Assembly (NCBI GenBank): GCA_944323165.1
Contig: CALURK010000003.1
Location: forward strand, 62,001 to 126,000
Length of the DNA: 64,000 nt
Reading direction: 5' to 3'
DNA from: Candidatus Gastranaerophilales bacterium
GTDB taxonomy: Bacteria > Cyanobacteriota > Vampirovibrionia > Gastranaerophilales > Gastranaerophilaceae
Positions 7,933 to 16,004 of the stretch are shown here, piece after piece (the stretch's first letter is position 1; the number at the start of each line of letters is the position of its first letter). The notes beneath the pieces are model-generated. The model was not told where the DNA came from and made no database searches. It saw only the letters and a list, made by a program, of their open reading frames with translations. The translations under genes were made by a program, and so were the position numbers.

Positions 7933-9396
7933 TTAAATATTAGCAAGTTGTTTATAATAATCGTGAGCCTGTTCGAATTTATAAGACAAGTTAAACAACC
8001 GAGCTTCTGTTAACTGAGGAGTCATAATTTGAAGTCCTATAGGCATACCGTCCTTATCAAAACCGGCCGGAACAGATATAGCAGGTAGACCTGCAAGGTT
8101 AGCAGATATTGTTGCAATATCTGTAAGGTACATTGCAAGCGGATCTTCAGTCTTAGCTCCCAAATCAAAAGCTGTATTAGGGCAAGTTGGTGCAATTAAA
8201 GCGTCAACTTTTTCGAAAGCTTTTATGAAGTCATTTGTAACAACTCTTCTCATTTGCAAAGCTTTTTTGTAATAAGCATCATAATAACCTGATGATAAAG
8301 CATAAGTTCCAAGCATTATACGACGTTTTACTTCCGGTCCAAAGCCTTCTGCACGAGTTTTGCAATACATCTCCAGTAAATTTTTAGCATCAGCCGTTCT
8401 GTGTCCGTATCTTACTCCATCAAATCTTGCAAGGTTTGAACTACATTCAGCAGTAGCCAAGATGTAGTAAATACCAATAGAATGCTTAAGATTTGGAAGA
8501 GAAACTTCCACAACTTCAGCCCCTAAATATTTGTATGTTTCAATAGCATTTTGTATTGCTTTTTGAACATCTTCTGCTAATCCTTCAGAAACAAGCTCTT
8601 TAACAACACCAATTTTCATACCTTTGATGTCATTATTTAAACTGTTTCTGTAATTTTCTACAGGTAATTTTAGAGAAGTAGAATCATGTTTGTCGTATCC
8701 AGAAATTACTTCCAACAAAGCTGCAGCATCTTCAACCGTTCTTGCAAACGGTCCGATTTGGTCAAGAGAAGATGCAAAAGCTATTAAACCGTATCTTGAA
8801 ACTTTACCATAAGTCGGTTTCATACCAACAATACCGCAAAAGCTTGCAGGAAGTCTGATACTTCCGCCGGTGTCTGAACCTAGGGCTAAAGTTGCTTCAC
8901 AAGATGCAACTGACGCTGCAGAACCTCCTGAAGAACCTCCAGGAACCTTATTTAAATTCCAAGGGTTATGAACTTTTTTGAATGCAGAGTTTTCGTTAGA
9001 AGAACCCATCGCAAATTCATCCAAGTTAGCTTTCCCGACAATTGGAATAAGGTTATTTAAAAGTTTTTGTGTTGCTGTTGCATTGTATGGTGACACAAAG
9101 TTTTCAAGAATCTTACTTGAAGCAGTGGTTTTAGAACCAATAAGGTTCATGTTATCTTTAAGTGCAAGAGGCACACCGGCTAAAAGCGGTAATTCTTCGC
9201 CTTTTGCAATTTTATCATCAACTTCTTTTGCTGTTTTAAGAGCGATATCTTCTGTCAAAGAGTTAAAAGCTCCTATTTTTTCGTCGATTGATTTGATTCT
9301 ATCAAGTGAAGCTTTAGTAAGCTCAACAGCGGAAACTTCTTTATTTTTAAGTGCTTTTGACTGTTCCATAGCACTTTTCTTTAATAAATCCAGCAT
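7933..9396 (-). CDS. gatA: Aspartyl/glutamyl-tRNA amidotransferase subunit A
   Basis: 487 residues, full length. Amidase-signature subunit of GatCAB, which converts Glu-tRNA(Gln), and often Asp-tRNA(Asn), to the amide. The Ser-cisSer-Lys triad is visible: Lys80 in PLALKDN, Ser155 in PGGSSGGSAA and nucleophile Ser179 in GSDTGGSIRLP. AAAGGAG precedes the ATG. gatB and gatC are not adjacent; scattered gat genes are common in cyanobacteria. A terminator follows. Confidence 0.97.
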   Translation of the reverse strand: MLDLLKKSAMEQSKALKNKEVSAVELTKASLDRIKSIDEKIGAFNSLTEDIALKTAKEVDDKIAKGEELPLLAGVPLALKDNMNLIGSKTTASSKILENFVSPYNATATQKLLNNLIPIVGKANLDEFAMGSSNENSAFKKVHNPWNLNKVPGGSSGGSAASVASCEATLALGSDTGGSIRLPASFCGIVGMKPTYGKVSRYGLIAFASSLDQIGPFARTVEDAAALLEVISGYDKHDSTSLKLPVENYRNSLNNDIKGMKIGVVKELVSEGLAEDVQKAIQNAIETYKYLGAEVVEVSLPNLKHSIGIYYILATAECSSNLARFDGVRYGHRTADAKNLLEMYCKTRAEGFGPEVKRRIMLGTYALSSGYYDAYYKKALQMRRVVTNDFIKAFEKVDALIAPTCPNTAFDLGAKTEDPLAMYLTDIATISANLAGLPAISVPAGFDKDGMPIGLQIMTPQLTEARLFNLSYKFEQAHDYYKQLANI

Positions 9397-9473
9397 AATT
9401 TCTCCTTTAATATACCCGATATCGATATTATAACAGAAACAGAAAATAACTTAAATGATAGTAAATTGTTTGA

Positions 9474-9779
9474 TTAATTTTCTCTTTGGTAAAAGAGTTT
9501 ACCATCTCTATCTATACTTTTTTTCATTCCTTCATGGGTAAGTGTTTTATAATTTGTCACATCAAACGAGTATGGCGTCGGAAGTTCATCAAGTTCGAGA
9601 GTAATACCATTCAATGTATCTTTATCAGACCAGATGGCAAAATCAATATCTGAACCGGTTTTATAAGTTCCTTTCGCGCGAGAAGCATATATAACAACTT
9701 TTTCGACATCCTTTCGGGATTTAAAGTACTCTAAAAGTTCTTTCATTGTTCTTTCAGGAAGCCCAAATTCATTACTCAT
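9474..9779 (-). CDS. MNT-type nucleotidyltransferase (MntA-like antitoxin)
   Basis: 101 residues. Minimal nucleotidyltransferase fold with ASRAKGTYKTGSDIDFAIW: the G-S-x-A-x-G signature with Ala for the first Gly, followed by the two metal-binding Asp of DID. A third acidic site lies in PYSFDVTNYK. In two-gene MNT/HEPN modules this enzyme modifies, and so silences, the HEPN RNase encoded next to it. Its ATG overlaps the stop of the upstream HEPN frame (ATGAGTAA). That HEPN gene is broken here, so this antitoxin appears to be an orphan. Confidence 0.8.
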   Translation of the reverse strand: MSNEFGLPERTMKELLEYFKSRKDVEKVVIYASRAKGTYKTGSDIDFAIWSDKDTLNGITLELDELPTPYSFDVTNYKTLTHEGMKKSIDRDGKLFYQREN

Positions 9780-10103
9780 TTATTTCTCCTAACCAGAAAT
9801 GAAATCTAGTAAGTTCTTCATAATATATAGAACCTATTTTTTCTATAATTTCTTCCACTTTTTTTTCATTATATTCATGCGAGCTGGCGTTTCTATCTTT
9901 CGCCATATCAATCCATATTTGGGCAGTTGGAAGGATATTAGCTCTAAAAGCAGCTTTAATAACATCTCTTGGTGTATACTCTTCAATGTTTTTAGAAGCT
10001 AAATAGTCTTTTAAACTTTATCCGCAACGTAGGCGTTATGTGCTTGTACATAGAGGTTAAAAGCTCTGTTAAAATTTTCGATTCTTTCAGATAATCGTGA
10101 TAT
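9772..10103 (-). pseudogene. Decayed HEPN-domain toxin (HI0074 family)
   Basis: Two pieces of one HEPN protein are readable in different frames. The 5' piece reads SRLSERIENFNRAFNLY and VQAHNAYVADKV, then hits a stop. The 3' piece reads LKDYLASKNIEEYTPRDVIK onward to WLGEINE. The family's intervening segment (about a dozen residues, QRFEFTFELAW-like) is missing at the junction, so there is a deletion plus frameshift near 10016. The expected start codon, 5 bases after AAAAAAGGA, is ATA instead of ATG. The catalytic R-x4-H (DRNASSHEYNE) survives but cannot be made as one protein. Two independent lesions make decay more likely than a sequencing error. Confidence 0.8.
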
Positions 10104-10148
10104 AAAAATCCTTTTTTATAATAATAACATTTTACTAAAAAAAATAAA

Positions 10149-10186
10149 AGAGAGTAGCGAGAAATACAGCCTCTCGCCACTCTCTT
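10149..10186 (-). terminator. Terminator downstream of ppdK
   Basis: Long stem AGAGAGT-GCGAGA / TCTCGC-ACTCTCT with a short loop between the ppdK stop and the decayed HEPN gene. On the minus strand it is followed by a T-rich stretch. Confidence 0.75.
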
Positions 10187-10202
10187 AAGTGTTATAACAG
10201 TT

Positions 10203-12854
10203 TTATTTTCCTTCAACAACAGCTTGAGCTGCAGCAAGTTTTGCTTGAGGAATTCTAAATGGTGAGCAAGAAACATAGTCTAAACCAATTCTGTAAGAGA
10301 ACTTAACAGAATCAGGATCGCCGCCGTGTTCTCCGCAAACTCCACCGATAAGTTTAGAATTTACTTTCTTACCTTTTTCCATAGCAATTTCCATTAATTG
10401 TCCAACGCCCTTTGTATCAAGCGTTTCAAATGGATTTGAAGGAAGAATCTTTTGTTCTACATAGCGTTTTAAGAATTTGCCTTCTGCATCATCTCTTGAG
10501 TAACCAAATGTCATTTGAGTAAGGTCATTTGTACCGAATGAGAAGAATTCAGCATATTCGGCAATTTCATCAGCTGTTAATGCTGCACGAGGAATTTCTA
10601 TCATAGTACCGAACTTGTAATCAACTCTTATTCCTTTTTCGTTCATTACATCTTCTGCAACTCTTTCTAAGATTTCTTTTGCAACTTTCAATTCGTTAAC
10701 GTGGCCGATAAGCGGAATCATAACATAAGGAATTACGTCAACTCCTTCTTTTTTAGCATCACAAGCAGCTTCAAAAATTGCTCTTACTTGCATTTCATTA
10801 ATCTCAGGATAAGTTAAACCTAATCTGCAACCTCTCAGACCCATCATCGGGTTAGATTCTGAAAGTCCTTCTACAATGTGTAACAAGCTTTCTTTTTCAC
10901 TTGCATCCTTACCTAAAGCTTTAAGTGCAGCAACTTCTGCAATTAAAGATTCCTTATCAGGTAAAAATTCGTGAAGTGGCGGATCTAAAAGTCTAACTGT
11001 CATAGGCATTCCAGATCCTAAAGCCTTAAACATTGAATAGAAATCTGAATATTGCATAGGAAGAAGTTTATCCAAAGCTTCTCTTCTTGCTTCAGGTGTT
11101 CCTGCAATAATCATTTTTTGAACCCAAGGAAGTCTGTCCGGATCCATAAACATGTGTTCTGTTCTGCAAAGACCAACACCTTCAGCGCCGAATTTTAAAG
11201 CATTTGCGATGTCTTTTGGAGTATCTGCGTTAGCTTCAACCTTAAGTGTTTTAATTTCATCTACCCATTTAAAGAATGTTGTGAAGTTATCGTCAATCTT
11301 AGCTTCTGCTAATTTCACAGCTCCTGCCATTACGATACCTTTTCCGCCATCCAAAGAAATAATGTCATCCTTATGGTAAACAGTTCCATCAGCTCCTGTT
11401 AATGTTCCGTTAGCCAAGTCGATTTTCATATCTTCGCAGCCAGAAACGCAAGGTTTACCCATACCTTTAGCAACTACTGCTGCGTGAGAAGTAGCTCCGC
11501 CTCTTAAAGTTAGAACACCTTGAGATACTGCCATGCCGTGAATATCATCAGGGCAAGTTTCTACTCTTACTAAGATAACTTTTTCGCCTGCTTCGCCTCT
11601 TAGGGCTGCTTCTTCTGTATCAAATACGATTTTACCAACAGCAGCACCTGGAGATGCGTTTACACCGTGAGCAATTTTCTTTGCTTCTTCCATTGCTTTA
11701 ACATCAAAGCAAGGTAAAAGAATTTGGTTTACAGAATACGGATCTACAAGTTGAATTGCTCTTTCTTTTGTAATTATGCCTTCTTTGCACATATCTACTG
11801 CAATTTTTACAGCAGCTGCGGCAGTTCTCTTACCGTTACGAGTTTGGAGAATCCATAATTTACCGCGTTCAATTGTAAATTCCATATCTTGAACATCTTT
11901 GTAGCCTAATTCTAATTTCTTAGCTATATCAACATACTGTCTGTATAAATCAGGCATTTCTGTTTCTAATTCTGAAATAGGTTTTGGAGTTCTGATACCT
12001 GCAACAACGTCTTCTCCTTGAGCGTTTGTTAAATATTCGCCGTAGAACTTATTTTCACCTGTAGCAGGGTTACGAGTGAATGAAACACCTGTTGCACAGT
12101 CATCACCCATATTACCGAATACCATTGTTTGTACGTTTACTGCTGTACCAAAGTTGTGATCAATCTTGTTCATATTTCTGTAAGCTACTGCACGTGGGAT
12201 ATTCCAAGAACGGAAAACTGCTTCGATAGCTTCTTGAAGTTGTACATAAGGATCTTGCGGGAAGTCTTTTCCTGTAACTTCTCTTATTACGTTTTTGTAT
12301 ATAGGAATAAGAGATTTCCAGCCCTCAGCAGAAATTTCTGTGTCAGATTTTACACCTTCTCTTGCTTTTACTTTTTCAACTTCAGACTCAAAATATTTTT
12401 GTCTGTCCATTTCCCAAGCTACTGAACCGAACATTGTCAAAAATCTTCTGTATGAATCATAGCAAAATCTAGGGTTGTTTGTTAACTTAACCATAGCTTC
12501 TACTGTTTCGTCATTTAAACCTAAGTTAAGTATAGTTTCCATCATACCAGGCATTGAAACTCTTGCTCCTGAACGAACAGAAACTAATAATGGATTTTGT
12601 GTATCTCCAAATTTCTTACCTGCTTTAAGTTCAACTTCTTTTAAAGCAGTTTTTACTTCGTCCATCAAACCTTCCGGCATTTTATTTCCGTTGTTAATAT
12701 ATGCCATACAAGTTTCTGTTGTGATAGTTAGTCCCGGAGGTACCGGTAAACCTAAATTTGTCATTTCTGCAAGGTTAGCACCTTTACCACCCAAAAGGTT
12801 ACGCATATTTGCATTACCTTCGTGGAACAGCCATACTCTTTTGTTTTGAGTCAT
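10203..12854 (-). CDS. ppdK: Pyruvate, phosphate dikinase
   Basis: 883 residues from the ATG preceded by AAAGGAG; an upstream in-frame extension of 40 codons lacks family similarity. PPDK interconverts pyruvate, ATP and Pi with PEP, AMP and PPi. In fermenters it often replaces or supplements pyruvate kinase. N-terminal ATP-grasp domain (LLGGKGANLAEM), central phosphohistidine domain with TLRGGATSHAAVVAKGMG (catalytic His), and C-terminal PEP-binding barrel ending with the catalytic cysteine region GGVCGEHGGDP. A single-gene unit divergent from a small unknown gene, with its own terminator. No PPDK regulatory kinase gene is adjacent. Confidence 0.97.
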   Translation of the reverse strand: MTQNKRVWLFHEGNANMRNLLGGKGANLAEMTNLGLPVPPGLTITTETCMAYINNGNKMPEGLMDEVKTALKEVELKAGKKFGDTQNPLLVSVRSGARVSMPGMMETILNLGLNDETVEAMVKLTNNPRFCYDSYRRFLTMFGSVAWEMDRQKYFESEVEKVKAREGVKSDTEISAEGWKSLIPIYKNVIREVTGKDFPQDPYVQLQEAIEAVFRSWNIPRAVAYRNMNKIDHNFGTAVNVQTMVFGNMGDDCATGVSFTRNPATGENKFYGEYLTNAQGEDVVAGIRTPKPISELETEMPDLYRQYVDIAKKLELGYKDVQDMEFTIERGKLWILQTRNGKRTAAAAVKIAVDMCKEGIITKERAIQLVDPYSVNQILLPCFDVKAMEEAKKIAHGVNASPGAAVGKIVFDTEEAALRGEAGEKVILVRVETCPDDIHGMAVSQGVLTLRGGATSHAAVVAKGMGKPCVSGCEDMKIDLANGTLTGADGTVYHKDDIISLDGGKGIVMAGAVKLAEAKIDDNFTTFFKWVDEIKTLKVEANADTPKDIANALKFGAEGVGLCRTEHMFMDPDRLPWVQKMIIAGTPEARREALDKLLPMQYSDFYSMFKALGSGMPMTVRLLDPPLHEFLPDKESLIAEVAALKALGKDASEKESLLHIVEGLSESNPMMGLRGCRLGLTYPEINEMQVRAIFEAACDAKKEGVDVIPYVMIPLIGHVNELKVAKEILERVAEDVMNEKGIRVDYKFGTMIEIPRAALTADEIAEYAEFFSFGTNDLTQMTFGYSRDDAEGKFLKRYVEQKILPSNPFETLDTKGVGQLMEIAMEKGKKVNSKLIGGVCGEHGGDPDSVKFSYRIGLDYVSCSPFRIPQAKLAAAQAVVEGK

Positions 12855-12957
12855 CTGTTTCTCCTTTTTAAAATATCTAGTAATACGCTCTTTTTTTATT
12901 CTTTTTCCAAGTATTATAAGTTTAGCATGAAGGTATTTTGATGTATATAGGACTAAT

Positions 12958-13024
12958 GTTAAGCTATGTAACAATCAATTGCAAATAAGTCAATTTTAAA
13001 AATATAATTGTCTTTATCTATATG
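12958..13024 (+). promoter_or_regulatory. Recurring promoter with upstream near-palindrome
   Basis: GTTAAGCTATGTAAC (perfect GTTA-N7-TAAC), 17 bases, TCAATTT, 14 bases, TCTTTATCTATATG, then about 45 bases to the start codon of the small gene downstream. It lies in the region divergent from ppdK. Confidence 0.65.
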
Positions 13025-13069
13025 TATTGACAACTGTATGTAGAAATTATGAAAGTGTGAGGTAAAAAT

Positions 13070-13471
13070 ATGTCAACAACAATTAATCCGGTAACAACTC
13101 CTGTAGGAGCAGGGGTAAATGCAATGAAACTGAATACTGCTCAGCCGCAGGAGACTCCTGTAGCAGAAGGAAATGCTTTGAATCAGAAGGCTGAATTGCC
13201 AAACGAAGTTCCTGCAACTGAAGCGCCGGCTTTTAGAGGAAAAGAAAAGCTGGTTGGAAAAATAATTCCTGAAGTGAAGAAATTAACTCCGGAAGAAGCC
13301 TTTATGGAGCGTGTGGCCGGTATGACCTGCGCTGCTACAACTCATGACAAAGAAGTTTTAAAAGAAACTGTTCTTAGAGAAACTGCTTTAGGACATTTTG
13401 ATTTTGTAAGAGGTATTAATGAATATCTTGCAAACAGTGCAGCTAAAGGAGCTTATAAAAATAAAATTTAA
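13070..13471 (+). CDS. Unknown small protein with disordered N-terminus
   Basis: 133 residues. Residues 1-60 are rich in Pro, Thr, Ala, Asn and Gln and probably disordered. Then come APAFRGKEKLVGKII and a helical C-terminal half (KKLTPEEAFMERVAG, ETVLRETALGHFDFVRGI). There is no signal peptide or membrane segment. GAGGT lies before the ATG. It is expressed from the recurring non-sigma70-like promoter and ends at a strong terminator, so it is a single-gene unit. Not recognised. The F-x-GK patch also appears (ISFAGKF) in another gene with the same promoter type. Confidence 0.7.
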   Translation: MSTTINPVTTPVGAGVNAMKLNTAQPQETPVAEGNALNQKAELPNEVPATEAPAFRGKEKLVGKIIPEVKKLTPEEAFMERVAGMTCAATTHDKEVLKETVLRETALGHFDFVRGINEYLANSAAKGAYKNKI

Positions 13472-13483
13472 ACAGGTAACAAA

Positions 13484-13519
13484 AGAGGCGCAGCCGAAGG
13501 CTGCGCCTCTTTCTTTATT
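13484..13519 (+). terminator. Strong Rho-independent terminator
   Basis: Perfect GC-rich stem AGAGGCGCAGCC/GGCTGCGCCTCT, followed by a T-rich tract, just after the stop codon of the small gene. Confidence 0.9.
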
Positions 13520-13537
13520 TTATAGTATAATATTTTT

Positions 13538-14266
13538 ATGCCGTTAATTGAACTAAAAAATATTGTAAAAACATATACTTCAGAAGATGAAAGCTTTAAT
13601 GCTTTAAACGGTGTTTCATTTTCTGTTGAAAAAGGCGAATTTGTTGCGATTATGGGAACTTCAGGTTCCGGAAAATCAACATGTATGAATACTCTCGGAA
13701 CTCTTGATAAACCTACAAGCGGAAGTTACCATCTTGATGGGGTTGATGTTTTTTCTCTTAATTCAGAAGAGCTTTCTAAAATTAGAAATTTAAAAATTGG
13801 GTTTGTTTTTCAAGGGTTTAATTTGATTTCCAGAACTTCTGCATTAGAAAATGTAGAATTACCGATGATTTATAAGGGGATTCCTGAGGAGGAACGGTAT
13901 AAAAGAGCAAAAGAAGCCCTTGAAATTGTTGGTTTAAAAAACAGAGAGCACCATATGCCAAATCAAATGTCAGGTGGTCAGCAGCAAAGAGTTGCGATTG
14001 CAAGAGCTTTGGTAAATGATGCTCCACTAATTCTAGCTGACGAACCTACAGGTAACTTGGATACAAAAACAAGTATCGAAGTAATGGAATTTTTTGTCAA
14101 ATTGAACAAAGGTTTTGACGGAAAAGAAGGCAAAACAATTGTCCTTGTTACACACGAACCTGATATTGCCGAGTATTGTTCAAGGGTAATACGTTTTAAA
14201 GACGGAAACATTGTTTCTGATCTTCCAAAAGATGAATGGATGAAAACAAGAAATAGAGAAACATAG
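13538..14266 (+). CDS. ABC transporter ATP-binding protein (LolD/MacB class)
   Basis: 242 residues, complete. Walker A GTSGSGKST, Q-loop FVFQGFNLI, signature MSGGQQQRVAIARAL, Walker B LILADEPTGNLD and H-loop VTHEP. The SGGQQQR signature and ADEPTGNLDT place it with the MacB/LolD/FtsE-like exporters. No permease gene adjoins, so the partner must lie elsewhere and the substrate is unknown. TATAAT ends only 6 bases before the ATG and no ribosome site is visible, so the message may be leaderless. No good -35 is seen, because the preceding terminator occupies that position. Confidence 0.93.
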   Translation: MPLIELKNIVKTYTSEDESFNALNGVSFSVEKGEFVAIMGTSGSGKSTCMNTLGTLDKPTSGSYHLDGVDVFSLNSEELSKIRNLKIGFVFQGFNLISRTSALENVELPMIYKGIPEEERYKRAKEALEIVGLKNREHHMPNQMSGGQQQRVAIARALVNDAPLILADEPTGNLDTKTSIEVMEFFVKLNKGFDGKEGKTIVLVTHEPDIAEYCSRVIRFKDGNIVSDLPKDEWMKTRNRET

Positions 14267-14275
14267 GGAAAAATA

Positions 14276-14317
14276 CCTCGGGGGTAAATCCTCGGGGGTA
14301 AATCCTCAAGGGTAAAT
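14276..14317 (+). repeat. Three tandem copies of a 14-bp unit
   Basis: CCTCGGGGGTAAAT occurs twice in a row, then once with two changes (CCTCAAGGGTAAAT). It lies between the ABC gene stop and its terminator. Probably a small slippage repeat; no function assigned. Confidence 0.85.
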
Positions 14318-14341
14318 CCATTTGAAATTTGCAATAAAAAA

Positions 14342-14368
14342 ATCCGGTCACAAACCGGATTTTTTTTA
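14342..14368 (+). terminator. Terminator after the ABC gene
   Basis: Perfect stem ATCCGGT/ACCGGAT followed by eight T. The A-tract on the other side lets it also serve the convergent small gene. Confidence 0.9.
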
Positions 14369-14379
14369 TAATTCTTTAC

Positions 14380-14673
14380 TTATGCTACCATCCATTTCGT
14401 ATGGAGTGAATGTCCAAGTCCGTTTGTATAACTAGCTCCTGCGCCTTCAGCATAGGTAGGACCGAAACCGACTCCTTGTGAGCCCCGAGAAATTTCTGTA
14501 ACACCATCCTCTCCAGTAACCATACCGACAGAAGGTGCTCCGATTTGTCCTGCAGGTTCAACTCCAGAAACACGAGGTCCGACTGTTAAACCGCCAAACG
14601 GAATCTGGTTTTTATGACCGTACAGTCCATACTGATAGTTTTGTTCTAATCCTGGTATTTGCGATACACCCAT
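14380..14673 (-). CDS. Unknown Gly-rich small protein
   Basis: 97 residues, glycine-rich (YGLYGHKNQIPFGGLTVG, VGFGPTYAEGAGASY), with almost no charged residues in the middle and no signal peptide or membrane helix. AAAAAGGA lies before the ATG. It is transcribed from the recurring promoter type with the 15-bp near-palindrome. It looks like a low-complexity structural or secreted peptide, but the family is not recognised. The overlapping second minus-strand frame has no ribosome site and is rejected. Confidence 0.65.
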   Translation of the reverse strand: MGVSQIPGLEQNYQYGLYGHKNQIPFGGLTVGPRVSGVEPAGQIGAPSVGMVTGEDGVTEISRGSQGVGFGPTYAEGAGASYTNGLGHSLHTKWMVA

Positions 14674-14697
14674 AATTGATATCCTTTTTTACTTGTA

Positions 14698-14763
14698 TAC
14701 ATATAATAACGCTTTAAATTTTCAAAAATTGCTCTTTATATAAAAAAATTTACAAATGTTAAC
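14698..14763 (-). promoter_or_regulatory. Recurring promoter with upstream near-palindrome
   Basis: Minus strand: GTTAACATTTGTAAA, 16 bases, GCAATTT, 14 bases, CGTTATTATATGTA. The -35-like box and spacing are exact; the -10-like box keeps its distal TATATGTA part. It drives the Gly-rich small gene. Confidence 0.6.
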
Positions 14764-14777
14764 ATATAGTTTATAAT
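14749..14777 (+). promoter_or_regulatory. Sigma70 promoter giving a leaderless message
   Basis: TTTACA, 17 bases, TATAAT. The ATG of the LD-carboxypeptidase gene begins 7 bases after the -10 box, where transcription would start, so there would be no 5' leader. The -35 box lies inside the near-palindrome used by the divergent gene. Confidence 0.6.
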
Positions 14778-14783
14778 TTGTTT

Positions 14784-15704
14784 ATGAAAACAATTGGCAT
14801 TATAGCTTTATCCGGCGAAGTTGATAAAAATAAGCTTGAACTAGCTGTTATTAACCTTGAAAATTTGGGTTTTAATGTCGTGCTATCTAAAAATATTTTT
14901 GATAAAAAGCGATATCTCGCTGGAGACGATGATACAAAACTCAAAGCTTTATATGATTTTGTTCAAAATCCTGATATTGATTTAATTATGTCAGCAAGGG
15001 GCGGTTATGGCTTAATTAGGCTCGTTAATAAAATTGACTATAGTATTATAAAAAACAATCCAAAACCTTTTGTTGGTTTTTCTGATTTTACGGCTTTGCT
15101 TCTTTTGATTTATAAAAATACCGGCATGATTACCTACCATGGTCCTATGGTTTGTTCGGATTTTGGGTGCGAAGTCTTGACTGACCCCCACCCTAACCCT
15201 CCCCGTTGGAGAGGGGAGGAATCAGCACCCACCCCGGTCCTCCCTCAAAAGGGAGGGGATGATATTTCCTTTACTTATAGAAATTTTTTAAAAGCTCTTA
15301 ATGGTGAGCAATTGAACTTTCAAGGTAATAAAATTTATAAAGAAGGTTCTGCAAACGGTATTATTTGGGGCGGTAATCTTGCAACAGTTGTTTCGCTATG
15401 CGGACAGGACTTTATTCCTGATGAAGATTTTGTTTTCTTTGCAGAGGATTTAAATGAGCCGGCTTACAAAATTGACAGAATGTTTACCCAGCTTTTTAAT
15501 ATAGAAAAATTTAAGGCTAATTGCAAAGGAATTGTTCTTGGAGATTTTCTGGATACAGATAATCAAGAATGGCTGGAAGAATTCTTTTATGCTTTCCCGC
15601 TTCCAACTGCTGGCGGGTTTAAGATTACACACGCAAAGGATAAAATAACAATCCCAATTGGGAAAAAATGTAATCTGGAGAGGGCAAATTTAGTTATATA
15701 TTAA
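14784..15704 (+). CDS. ldcA: Muramoyltetrapeptide (LD-) carboxypeptidase, family S66
   Basis: 306 residues. Cytoplasmic serine peptidase that removes the terminal D-Ala from recycled murein tetrapeptides. Nucleophile Ser100 is in PFVGFSDFTALL; the family Glu lies in FAEDLNEPAYKIDRM and the His in FKITHAKDK, completing a Ser-His-Glu triad. Start ATG is chosen over an upstream TTG because it sits at the predicted transcription start. Oddity: residues about 133-160 (DPHPNPPRWRGE and PTPVLPQKGGDD) are encoded by two palindromic repeat units inserted in frame between HGPMVCSDFG and FTYRNFLKAL, where relatives have a short loop. Confidence 0.9.
   Translation: MKTIGIIALSGEVDKNKLELAVINLENLGFNVVLSKNIFDKKRYLAGDDDTKLKALYDFVQNPDIDLIMSARGGYGLIRLVNKIDYSIIKNNPKPFVGFSDFTALLLLIYKNTGMITYHGPMVCSDFGCEVLTDPHPNPPRWRGEESAPTPVLPQKGGDDISFTYRNFLKALNGEQLNFQGNKIYKEGSANGIIWGGNLATVVSLCGQDFIPDEDFVFFAEDLNEPAYKIDRMFTQLFNIEKFKANCKGIVLGDFLDTDNQEWLEEFFYAFPLPTAGGFKITHAKDKITIPIGKKCNLERANLVIY
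15185..15260 (+). repeat. Two REP-like palindromic units inside ldcA
   Basis: Unit 1 begins CCCCACCCTAACCCTCCCC and folds on CCTCCCC/GGGGAGG. Unit 2 folds on CCTCCCT/AGGGAGG. Total length keeps the reading frame open. The same head sequence recurs near 28772 outside any gene. GC content is far above the surroundings. Confidence 0.85.
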
Positions 15705-15732
15705 AAAGCTGTTTTATTTCGGTATTCTTTAA

Positions 15733-16000
15733 TTAAAACCGTACCACTGCCTATCGAACTACAGCCAAATTGATTTTGCTTATAAAACCTACTTCTTAAA
15801 ACTATAACACCCGCAAGGATTACCTTAGTGCTGCTATGTTTCCATCCTGACACGGTTCGATATCTTACGCCATCATATTCTAAGCTATCAACAATCCTAT
15901 AAACATAGGCAATCTGCCTGTAACCCTCACAGCAGGCTCTGCACCTCGCATAAAGCGTTCGAGTCGAGAGATCCGCTAAGTCCCCGTGGAGTACGGCAAC
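15733..16000 (-). ncRNA. ffs: Signal recognition particle RNA, large bacterial form
   Basis: On the minus strand the 5' part reads GCCGTAC-TCCACGGGG-ACTTAGCGG and later GCGAGGTGCAGAG, matching the conserved 5' (Alu-like) end of large bacterial SRP RNAs. The Ffh-binding core follows: GTCAGG, a short AUG/CAU stem closed by a GAAA tetraloop, then AGCAGCAC. The 3' end GTGGTACGG pairs with the 5' CCGTAC-CAC to close the molecule, followed by TTTTAATT. Length about 268 nt, as in Gram-positives and cyanobacteria with the Alu domain, not the 4.5S form. The exact ends are estimates. A 110-codon open frame over it is spurious. Confidence 0.88.
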
Positions 16001-16004
16001 TAGA

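Noticed and set aside
9992-10276. Minus-strand frame over the ppdK 3' end and the decayed HEPN gene
   Set aside because: It runs through the ppdK terminator and mixes HEPN out-of-frame sequence with ppdK antisense; no ribosome site.
12958-12972. NtcA-type site (GTA-N8-TAC) for the recurring near-palindrome
   Set aside because: Half-sites are GTTA/TAAC with 7 bases between; the NtcA spacing and half-site do not fit.
14276-14317. CRISPR-like array
   Set aside because: Three direct 14-bp units without spacers; no cas genes in the window.
14385-14573. Second minus-strand frame within the Gly-rich small gene
   Set aside because: No ribosome site and fully nested in another frame of a gene with a good promoter and start.
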